Part shown: positions 7,006 through 13,041 of the stretch, one piece after another
How the letters are laid out: each line of letters opens with the position of its first letter
Position numbering within the stretch: the first letter of the stretch is position 1
Source: Acidobacteriota bacterium
GTDB lineage: Bacteria; Acidobacteriota; Terriglobia; Terriglobales; Acidobacteriaceae
DNA length: 13,041 nt
NCBI GenBank assembly: GCA_003225595.1
Contig: QIAR01000352.1
Location: forward strand, 1-13,041
Direction of reading: 5' to 3'
Translations under genes and position numbers: made by a program
The notes under the pieces: generated by a model
Database searches by the model: none
Seen by the model: the letters and a program-made list of their open reading frames with translations, nothing else
What the model was told of the DNA's origin: nothing

Positions 7006-9015
7006 TCACATCACCGGCGGAACCGTGATCCCCATCACCCCAAGTGCTCGGATCAGTTCACGCCGCACTACGGCAGCCGTCGCCAGCAAGAATTTCCTTC
7101 GGCTTTCATCCGGTTCAGTGAGGATGGGGTGGCGGTGGTAAAAGTAATTGAACAGTTGCGCCAGTTGAAAGGCGTGCTTGGCAAGATAAGCCGGCTCCGT
7201 GGTGGCGATACACTGGTCTACCATGTAGGACGTCTTCGATGCGGCTAGCCAGAGTTCCCAGAGTTCATTGGCATCTTCGTCGTTTAGGTGCTTCTCAAAA
7301 TCATTCATAGAGACGTCGGGAGCTACGTCTCTACCAAACCTTTCGGGATTCATTCCTCCTTTGCGGAAGATATTCGTCGCACGTACCACGGCGTACTGGC
7401 AATATGGCCCAGTTTCGCCTTCGAAACTCAACGCCTCGTTAAAGTCAAACGCGATCACCGACGGCTTGGTGTACTTCAGCATGAAGTAGCGTAGCGCCCC
7501 GACGGCAATTTGTGTGGCGATTGCGGAACGCTCAGACTCACTTAGTTGCGCATGGCGAGCGTCAACTTCTTTTTTGGCTGACACAATCAGCGTGTCAATC
7601 AGGTCATCGGCTTTCACACCGAAGCCCTTCCGACCGGAGACCTCGATGTACGCCTTGTTCTTGTCTTCTTCTGAAAGCTGGTACCCCAATTCAGCGGCGC
7701 AGCGCGGCGTGAGCGCGACCATTTCATAGGAAAAGTGCGTGTAGTGGTCGGCCTGCTGATGGTAGCCGAGACCGCGCAGAGCTTCGATCACAGTGTTCTG
7801 CGCCTCTGCCTGGCGGGTGTCAATCACGTTGTAGATCTCGGCGACATCACCGAAGTGAGGATGGTCGGGTTCACCGTTGGTTGAAGAAATCCAGCACTGG
7901 TGCCCATTCGGGTAGAGGTAAAACTTGCGATATCCGAAGTCGCGACCCAGCAAGCCGAACTTCCACAGGTGATAGGCGATGTCCTTGCCCACATAGCCCA
8001 CAGTGCCATTGGAGCGGACAATAACCTTCTGGTCTTCTTCCGCGACTTGGCTTTGCTCTACGCTCTCTGCGTCAGCCTCTGCTGTCCCTGTGGTTTCAGG
8101 CTTGGATGTCCCCGCGCGCCGCATCACCCAGCAGCCTTTGTTCTTTCCTTCGGTCTCGTAAAAAAGCACACCACCATCTTTGAGTTTGGTGAAGGCCGCG
8201 TCCCAGAAGTGCAGCCGCAGGATTTCGCTCTCGCGCGGCAGGAAGTCGTATTCGATGTCGAGCCGGTCCATGGTCTCGAGATGGCGGTGTAGAACAGTGG
8301 TTGAAATCAGGTCCGCAATTGCCGCCGTCTCGTTGTTCCCTTCTTCAATCGCATGCAACGTTTGCGCCCGTGCCTGCAGATTCTGCTTGTCCTGTTCATA
8401 CCATTGAGAAACGCGCGCATAAAGATCCCAGCAGTAGTAGTCGAAGCGAAGCCCACGGGCAAGCTGCTCGATTTCCGCTCGCGACTTTTTCTCGAGGTGG
8501 AGAAAGCCCACTACCACGTCGGCCACCTGCACACCAGTGTTGTCGATGTAGTTCTGGACATCGACGTCCCTGCCCGCGAATTGCAGCAAGCGCACGAAAG
8601 TATCGCCGAGCACTGCGTTTCGCAGGTGCCCGATGTGGGCGGCCTTGTTGGGATTTATGCTGGAGTGCTCAACCAGAATCTTGCCGGAGGGAATCTCGCT
8701 CTTGGGCTTTGCATCTGAAGCGATTGCGGCGGCCACTTCTTCACGCTTTACGCGCGCGTTGATGTAGCCCGCGCCAGCGACCTCCATTTTTTCAAAGCCT
8801 TCGATTGGCCCGATTTTAGCGACGACCTCTTCCGCGATCTTGCGTGGCGCCTTGCGAAGTTTTTTGGCAAGCTCGAAGGCGAGCGGAAGAGCGTACTCCC
8901 CGAATTCGACTTTGGGTGGCTGCTCGATGACGATCCTCGGCAGATCGAGGTTGTAGGTACGTCGCAGGAAGTCACGCACATGCTGGGCAAGCCGGTGTTC
9001 CAGATGACGGTACAA
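7006..9015 (-). CDS. argS: Arginyl-tRNA synthetase
   Basis: This class I synthetase charges tRNA-Arg in the cytosol. The 669-residue product begins with the ArgRS-specific N-terminal tRNA D-loop (Add-1) domain, including FGEYALPLAFELAKKLRKAP. It then has ILVEHSSINPNKAAHIGHLR with HIGH at 127-130, the block VRSNGTVGYVGKDIAYHLW, and ALRYFMLKYTKPSVIAFDF followed by ALSFEGETGPYCQYA. The DALR-type anticodon-binding domain fills the C-terminus. The KMSKS equivalent is VSGRKG (459-464), without a Lys before it. The protein is about 80-100 residues longer than many bacterial ArgRS; part of this is a Glu/Ala/Thr-rich insert near 301-328. The start is TTG: GAGGG lies about 5 nt upstream and an in-frame TAG four codons before the TTG rules out a longer form. 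Convergent with the small membrane protein gene and divergent from larC. Confidence 0.97.
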   Translation of the reverse strand: MYRHLEHRLAQHVRDFLRRTYNLDLPRIVIEQPPKVEFGEYALPLAFELAKKLRKAPRKIAEEVVAKIGPIEGFEKMEVAGAGYINARVKREEVAAAIASDAKPKSEIPSGKILVEHSSINPNKAAHIGHLRNAVLGDTFVRLLQFAGRDVDVQNYIDNTGVQVADVVVGFLHLEKKSRAEIEQLARGLRFDYYCWDLYARVSQWYEQDKQNLQARAQTLHAIEEGNNETAAIADLISTTVLHRHLETMDRLDIEYDFLPRESEILRLHFWDAAFTKLKDGGVLFYETEGKNKGCWVMRRAGTSKPETTGTAEADAESVEQSQVAEEDQKVIVRSNGTVGYVGKDIAYHLWKFGLLGRDFGYRKFYLYPNGHQCWISSTNGEPDHPHFGDVAEIYNVIDTRQAEAQNTVIEALRGLGYHQQADHYTHFSYEMVALTPRCAAELGYQLSEEDKNKAYIEVSGRKGFGVKADDLIDTLIVSAKKEVDARHAQLSESERSAIATQIAVGALRYFMLKYTKPSVIAFDFNEALSFEGETGPYCQYAVVRATNIFRKGGMNPERFGRDVAPDVSMNDFEKHLNDEDANELWELWLAASKTSYMVDQCIATTEPAYLAKHAFQLAQLFNYFYHRHPILTEPDESRRKFLLATAAVVRRELIRALGVMGITVPPVM

Positions 9016-9047
9016 GAAGTCCCTCTAAGCTGTTGAAGAAAATAGCG

Positions 9048-9056
9048 ATTGTAGCA
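9048..9056 (-). promoter_or_regulatory. Extended -10 promoter for argS
   Basis: Read on the minus strand this is TGCTACAAT, an extended -10 element with one mismatch to TATAAT. No good -35 box is seen. Transcription would start near 9041 and give a leader of about 26 nt that contains the GAGGG ribosome site before the TTG start. Confidence 0.55.
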
Positions 9057-9181
9057 GAGAGCGTGCGCACTATGATGAAAGTTTTAGCTCTGCGGTCCGT
9101 GGAATTTTGTGAAGAAGCACACGGGATCCCCTCATCCGCTTGAAGCCGGGTTTGGGATGACGCAGGAAAGAATTAACCTCT

Positions 9182-9203
9182 CAAGGACACGAAGGTTATA
9201 CAA
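9182..9203 (+). repeat. Degenerate CACGAAGG-type repeat, half copy
   Basis: The segment CAAGGACACGAAGGTTATAC and its flank resemble the left arm of the inverted repeat before metG (10694-10718), sharing most positions with one 1-nt gap. It has no matching right arm nearby, so it looks like a solitary, decayed half of the same repeat type. Confidence 0.4.
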
Positions 9204-9324
9204 GGGAAGATTCCCGCTGATACCTTCCTGATCCGGTGCCTGGAGCCGACGAAGCCGCGAGCAGCCGAGGGGCGGTCGAAGAGTGCCCTGGGTGCTTTAT
9301 GAAGTGTTTTATGGGACTTGAGCC

Positions 9325-9717
9325 ATGCGCATTGCCTACCTCGATTGTTTTTCTGGGATGAGTGGCGACATGTTCCTGGGCGCCCTCGTGGATGCTGACG
9401 TGCCTCTCGAGCTGCTGGAGGAAACGGTCGCGGGGCTGAACATCGGGGCACGATTGGAAATTTCGCGTGTCAATCGGGGTGGCATCACAGCCACCAAGGT
9501 GGACGTCTATTCCCATGGCGAAAAGGATCTGCCGCGAGAAGTGTACTGGGAACAGCGGGAGCGGGATGAAGTTGGCGCGCGGTCGCCCTCGGCCGCGAAC
9601 CGCATTCACATGAACACGAGGACCCGCCCGCAGGGGCGCCGCGCCAACTACATAGTCAAACACATCAGCATGAGCAAGGGCATCCACACGAGCATTCTCA
9701 TGGCCGCCGCCGCCTGA
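9325..9717 (+). CDS. larC: Nickel-pincer cofactor insertion protein LarC, N-terminal part (frame-broken)
   Basis: LarC inserts nickel, in a CTP-dependent reaction, into the pyridinium bisthiocarboxylate precursor to complete the nickel-pincer nucleotide cofactor of lactate racemase and related enzymes. The N-terminus MRIAYLDCFSGMSGDMFLGA is typical of the family, and homology-like sequence continues through LEISRVNRGGITATKVDVY and KDLPREVYWEQ to about residue 82 (9570). After that this frame reads Arg/Asn/Ser-rich sequence unlike LarC and stops at 9715-9717, while the family sequence resumes one frame back (-1). This piece should therefore be joined to the next entry to give a product of about 452 residues if one -1 slip occurs. 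No Shine-Dalgarno is obvious. No larA, larB or larE is in the window, so the client enzyme is unknown. Confidence 0.85.
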   Translation: MRIAYLDCFSGMSGDMFLGALVDADVPLELLEETVAGLNIGARLEISRVNRGGITATKVDVYSHGEKDLPREVYWEQRERDEVGARSPSAANRIHMNTRTRPQGRRANYIVKHISMSKGIHTSILMAAAA

Positions 9718-10682
9718 CTGAAATCAAACAGATCATTTCCGGTGCGGCGATCAGCGAGACGGCAAAGCGGACGGCAATCGCGATCTTTGAGGCGCTGGGC
9801 ACCGCCGAAGCAAAGATTCACAACAGTGATATCGAAAGCGTTCACTTCCATGAAGTGGGCGCGGTGGACGCAATGGTGGACATCGTTTGCGCAGCAGTGG
9901 GAGCCGAAACACTGCAAGTCGACGAGATCATCTGCTCGCCACTCAATGTTGGCGGAGGCACGGTGAAATGCGCTCACGGAACCTTTCCTGTGCCCGCGCC
10001 GGCTACAGTCGAGCTGCTGAAAGGCGTGCCGGTGTATTCATCGGGAATTCAGGCAGAGCTCGTGACCCCAACCGGCGCAGCCATCGTGAAGACGCTTGCC
10101 GGACGCTTTTCCGCATTCCCCCCGATGACAATCGAGAAAACCGGCTATGGTGCGGGCACGCGCGATTTCCCGGGACATGCAAACGTGGTGCGCCTAACGG
10201 TAGGCGAGGCACAACTTTTGGACGGGGCCAGTAGTTCGCAAGAAATGATCACAGTGCTCGAAGCTAACCTCGATGATTTGAACCCGCAGATTTTCGGGTA
10301 CGTAATAGATCGCCTGCTTCAAGAAGGAGCGTTGGATGCTTTCTGCGTACCGGTGCAGATGAAGAAAAATCGGCCGGGAATGCTGCTGACGGTACTTTGC
10401 AAGCCGGAGGACGCGCTGGGGCTCACGGACTTGGTCTTCGCAGAGACTACGACGCTCGGCGTCCGGCGACGCGATGAAAAACGGCAAGCGCTCGCACGGC
10501 GCTGGGTGAATGTCGAAACGCGCTGGGGCCAGGTGCGGATGAAGCTAGCGAGCATGAATGGGACGGTCACGAACTACGCCCCGGAATATGAGGATTGCCG
10601 CAGGATCGCTTCCGAGCGGCATGTGCCACTGAAAGATGTAATGCAGGAGGCAGTGCGGGAATATTTGCAATCCCGGCATTGA
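9570..10682 (+). CDS. larC: LarC, His-rich segment and C-terminal part (reached by -1 frame change)
   Basis: This frame is open from 9570, just after an in-frame TGA at 9567-9569. It reads a His-rich stretch (10 His in 34 residues, 9600-9701), then LTEIKQIISGAAISETAKRT, the core motif HFHEVGAVDAMVDIV near 9843-9887, NVGGGTVKCAHGTFPVPAPA, SSGIQAELVTPTGAA and a C-terminal domain with LEANLDDLNPQIFGYV and LGVRRRDEKR. No ATG, GTG or TTG occurs in frame before the GTG at 9855, which lies inside the conserved core, so the half cannot start as a complete domain on its own. Either ribosomes slip -1 from the upstream part, as reported for larC1/larC2 of Lactobacillus plantarum, or this is a mutation or assembly error. 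It ends 92 bp before metG. Confidence 0.85.
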   Translation, partial: SWRAVALGREPHSHEHEDPPAGAPRQLHSQTHQHEQGHPHEHSHGRRRLTEIKQIISGAAISETAKRTAIAIFEALGTAEAKIHNSDIESVHFHEVGAVDAMVDIVCAAVGAETLQVDEIICSPLNVGGGTVKCAHGTFPVPAPATVELLKGVPVYSSGIQAELVTPTGAAIVKTLAGRFSAFPPMTIEKTGYGAGTRDFPGHANVVRLTVGEAQLLDGASSSQEMITVLEANLDDLNPQIFGYVIDRLLQEGALDAFCVPVQMKKNRPGMLLTVLCKPEDALGLTDLVFAETTTLGVRRRDEKRQALARRWVNVETRWGQVRMKLASMNGTVTNYAPEYEDCRRIASERHVPLKDVMQEAVREYLQSRH

Positions 10683-10688
10683 ATGAAT

Positions 10689-10765
10689 CAACCACCAAAG
10701 AGACAAAGGTATACGAAGAATTTCACCTTGAGGAACTTCGTAGTCGTTCGTGTTCTTGGTGGTTC
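10689..10765. repeat. Imperfect 30-bp inverted repeat (hairpin) in the metG leader
   Basis: The left arm 10689-10718 and right arm 10736-10765 match as reverse complements at about 22 of 30 positions by eye, around a 17-nt loop. Perfect blocks are AACCACCAA near the outer ends and TACGAAG or ACGAAG next to the loop. The element fills almost all of the gap between larC and metG. The GGTGG that is the nearest thing to a metG ribosome site lies in the right arm. The arms are of the CACGAAGG/CACCAAAG type seen in dispersed intergenic repeats of several soil bacteria; that parallel is from memory. Confidence 0.65.
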
Positions 10766-10774
10766 AACACAGCC

Positions 10775-12805
10775 ATGAGCAGGAAGTTCTACATCACGAC
10801 GCCGATTTATTACGTCAATGCGCGTCCACACATCGGACACGCATACACAACGATTGCGTGCGACACGATTGCGCGGCGGCAACGCATGCTGGGCGCGGAC
10901 ACCTTCTTCCTCACGGGAACCGACGAACACGGACAGAAAATCGAGCGCGCCGCGCAGGCTGCTGGCAAGACACCGCAGGAGCTGACGAATGAAGTCTCGG
11001 CGGCGTTCCGCTCATTGTGGGACAGGATGGGTATCACCTATGACGATTACATCCGCACCACAGAAGACCGGCACAAGCTCCGGGTGCAAGAACTCTTCCG
11101 ACGGATCCGTAACAACGGCTACATCTACAAGGGCACCTATACCGGCCAGTACTGCGTGTACGACGAGCTGTATGTGGATGCGGTCGGACCGGGTGCCGAC
11201 TGCCCGGAATGTGGGCGACCAACCGAAACAGTGCACGAGGAGAACTATTTCTTCAAGCTCTCGGCATTTGAAGACAAGCTGCTTCGCCTGTATACGGACC
11301 AGCCGGACTTTATCCGCCCGGAGACACGGCGCAATGAAGTGATGTCATTTGTACGAAGCGGCCTGCGTGACCTTTCCATCAGCCGGAGTACGTTTTCCTG
11401 GGGCATCCTCGTGCCGGATGATCCTAAACACGTGATCTATGTTTGGCTGGATGCACTGGCGAATTACATTACGGCGATCGGTTTTGGATCTCCGGATCAG
11501 GCCGATCAACAGAAATTCGAGAAATATTGGCCAGCCGACTTGCAGATGATCGGCAAGGAAATCGTGCGCTTCCATTGCGTGTACTGGCCGGCATTCCTGA
11601 TGGCGGCGGGTCTAGCCTTGCCCCATGGAATCATGGCGCACGGCTGGCTGCTGTTCGAAGAAAACAAGATGTCAAAATCGCGCGGCAATATCGTGCGTGC
11701 AGAAACAATTCTCGACGTGCTGGGAGCGGATGCGCTGCGCTACTTTCTGCTGCGTGAGATTGTTTTCGGTCAAGACGGTTCCTTTTCGTTCGACGCGCTA
11801 GTACAGCGTTATAACGCCGACCTGGCGAACGGACTCGGCAACCTTGCCAGCCGGACCTTGACCATGATCGCGCGCTATTTTCGCAGCGAGGTGCCGTATC
11901 CCTCGCACACAGCCGCCCGGCGTCCAGCCGATGATGCGATTGCCGATCTGTCTCGCAAGACGATCAGTGAATGCCACACGCTCTTTGATCAGTACCAGTT
12001 TTCGAGAGCCCTCGAAACAGCCTGGGGCCTGGTGGCGGCAGTAGATAAGTACATCGTGGAGAACGAGCCGTGGGCGTTGGGCGAAAAGCAGGACGAAGAA
12101 AGCCGTGCACGTCTGGGCACGGTTCTCTACACCAGCGCCGAGGCGCTGCGTATCGTGACGGCGCTGGCCCATCCGGTAATTCCGGATTCAACGACAAAGA
12201 TCTGGGCGCAGCTCGGACTGGGTGAGACCAAGAAGTTCCCGCTCTCTGAACTGAAGTGGGGACAACTTCATCTCGGCACTAAACTGGGGAACGTCCAAGC
12301 CGTGTTCCCGCGTGCCGATAAAACCGCAATCGAAAGGATGCAGAAGATGGAAGAGCGGGATGCGTCGGCGGCGACCGAAGCGCAACCCGCGGCAGGATCT
12401 GCGAGTGGCGGAACGTTCGCGGCCCAAGTTGGGGGGGCCCCAGCCACATCCGCGAGGTCCGCCGTTTCGAGTTCTGACGGTAAGATCAGCATCGACGATT
12501 TCGCCAAGATCGACTTACGTGTCGGTCAAATAAGAGTCGCCGAGCGCGTGAAAGGTGCGGACAAGCTGTTGCGGCTTGAGGTGGATATCGGAACGGAGGT
12601 GCGGCAGGTGGTTGCCGGCATCGCCGAGACGTATGAACCCGATTCTTTGATCGGGCGCAAGGTGGTCATCGTGGCTAACCTCGCCCCACGAAAGCTGCGG
12701 GGGCTCGAGTCGAATGGAATGATTGTGGCGGCCTCGCCAGAAGGCGGCAAACCGGTTTTGTGCAGTTTCCTGGAGGATGTGCCGATGGGGACGAGGCTGA
12801 AGTAA
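10775..12805 (+). CDS. metG: Methionyl-tRNA synthetase with C-terminal tRNA-binding domain
   Basis: This synthetase charges tRNA-Met, including the initiator. The 676-residue product (E. coli MetG 677) begins MSRKFYITTPIYYVNARPHI with HIGH at 19-22, and has KMSKS at 298-302, an anticodon-binding helical domain with NEPW (Trp433) and a C-terminal OB-fold tRNA-binding domain of the Trbp111/EMAP-II type (about 568-676, DFAKIDLRVGQIRVAERV). An Ala/Gly/Ser-rich linker of about 40 residues (524-566) joins the last two. The connective-peptide zinc site reads Cys127-x2-Asp130 and Cys143-x2-Cys146, so the usual second ligand is Asp. The open frame extends upstream to 10595, but that part overlaps larC and the inverted repeat and has no MetRS-like sequence; ATG 10775 gives the family N-terminus. 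A weak GGTGG lies about 14 nt upstream. tatD follows 73 bp downstream, a pairing often seen in bacteria. Confidence 0.97.
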   Translation: MSRKFYITTPIYYVNARPHIGHAYTTIACDTIARRQRMLGADTFFLTGTDEHGQKIERAAQAAGKTPQELTNEVSAAFRSLWDRMGITYDDYIRTTEDRHKLRVQELFRRIRNNGYIYKGTYTGQYCVYDELYVDAVGPGADCPECGRPTETVHEENYFFKLSAFEDKLLRLYTDQPDFIRPETRRNEVMSFVRSGLRDLSISRSTFSWGILVPDDPKHVIYVWLDALANYITAIGFGSPDQADQQKFEKYWPADLQMIGKEIVRFHCVYWPAFLMAAGLALPHGIMAHGWLLFEENKMSKSRGNIVRAETILDVLGADALRYFLLREIVFGQDGSFSFDALVQRYNADLANGLGNLASRTLTMIARYFRSEVPYPSHTAARRPADDAIADLSRKTISECHTLFDQYQFSRALETAWGLVAAVDKYIVENEPWALGEKQDEESRARLGTVLYTSAEALRIVTALAHPVIPDSTTKIWAQLGLGETKKFPLSELKWGQLHLGTKLGNVQAVFPRADKTAIERMQKMEERDASAATEAQPAAGSASGGTFAAQVGGAPATSARSAVSSSDGKISIDDFAKIDLRVGQIRVAERVKGADKLLRLEVDIGTEVRQVVAGIAETYEPDSLIGRKVVIVANLAPRKLRGLESNGMIVAASPEGGKPVLCSFLEDVPMGTRLK

Positions 12806-12878
12806 GTAAGTCAGTCGGAGGCACAGGTGCGGCGTGAACGCTGAGGCGTGCAGCCTACTACCTGCGCCCTAACACGTC

Positions 12879-13041
12879 ATGTACGTCGATTCTCACGCTC
12901 ATCTCGAGATGGAGCAGTTCAACGCCGACCGTGAGCAGGTATTGACGCGGGCGCGGGACAACGGTATCGAGACCATCGTCGCGATCGGCAGCGGGTCAGG
13001 CCCAGAATCACTCGACTGCGGAATTCAGCTCGCCGAAAAAT
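12879..13041 (+). CDS. TatD-family metal-dependent hydrolase, N-terminal part (runs off the right edge)
   Basis: Only 54 codons are visible. The start MYVDSHAHLEMEQFNADREQ has the HxH metal-ligand motif (His6, His8) of the amidohydrolase-type TatD family, and IETIVAIGSGS fits the second beta-strand region. TatD proteins are about 250-270 residue 3'-5' exonucleases and deoxyribonucleases; substrate cannot be told here. It follows metG by 73 bp on the same strand. No clear ribosome site precedes the ATG. Named tatD or ycfH in other genomes; the subgroup cannot be resolved from this fragment. Confidence 0.9.
   Translation, partial: MYVDSHAHLEMEQFNADREQVLTRARDNGIETIVAIGSGSGPESLDCGIQLAEK

Larger units (their letters stand above)
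9016..9324. other. Divergent argS-larC intergenic region (309 bp)
   Basis: This stretch holds the argS promoter on the minus strand, a short CACGAAGG-type repeat at 9182-9203, and a weak possible plus-strand promoter for larC: TTAACC (9174-9179) and TATACA (9197-9202), 17 nt apart, four matches of six each. A small inverted repeat, TAACCT (9174-9179) and AGGTTA (9193-9198), overlaps it. I see no gene or clear terminator. No strong ribosome site precedes the larC ATG. Confidence 0.5.

Noticed and set aside
9196..9687. Minus-strand open frame over the argS-larC gap and the larC 5' part
   Set aside because: It is antisense to well-conserved LarC N-terminal sequence and has no recognisable domain.
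9855..9857. GTG as an independent start for the C-terminal half of larC
   Set aside because: It falls within the conserved HFHEVGAVD motif, and family-like sequence continues upstream in the same frame to about 9600.
10595..10774. N-terminal extension of metG in the same frame
   Set aside because: It overlaps the end of larC and the inverted repeat and is not MetRS-like; the family N-terminus begins at ATG 10775.

Overview
This 13 kb window looks like ordinary chromosome from a GC-rich (roughly 57%) Gram-negative-type bacterium. The protein sequences read most like Acidobacteriota (Terriglobia/Koribacter-like); that assignment is from recalled sequence style and has not been searched. Nearly all of the window is genic. 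No rRNA, tRNA, CRISPR array, insertion sequence or phage gene is visible.

Layout: (1) On the minus strand, smpB (trans-translation) is followed by the N-terminal 301 codons of hutU (histidine degradation), which runs off the left edge. (2) Divergent from smpB, an extended -10 promoter leads into a plus-strand cluster: a secretin-family outer-membrane channel with TPR repeats and a C-terminal cohesin-like domain, two overlapping GspG-type pseudopilin genes, a leucyl aminopeptidase (pepA) and a 72-residue two-helix membrane protein. The first three genes are part of a type II secretion/type IV pilus-like machine; the ATPase, platform protein and prepilin peptidase are not in the window. (3) argS lies on the minus strand, convergent with this cluster. 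It starts at TTG behind its own extended -10 promoter. (4) Divergent from argS is a plus-strand run of larC (nickel-pincer cofactor insertion protein, split by a -1 frame change), metG and the first 54 codons of a tatD-family hydrolase.

Most genes are housekeeping (trans-translation, aminoacylation, peptide turnover). The points of interest are the secretin-cohesin fusion with its Thr-rich insertion, the tandem pseudopilins, a four-copy pentapeptide expansion in the PepA N-domain, the larC frame break beside a His-rich segment, an acidic insertion and an atypical KMSKS-equivalent in ArgRS, and a degenerate long inverted repeat in the metG leader with a related half-copy upstream of larC. I see no clear undescribed multi-gene system; the secretin-cohesin/pseudopilin cluster and the split larC are the best candidates for closer study.
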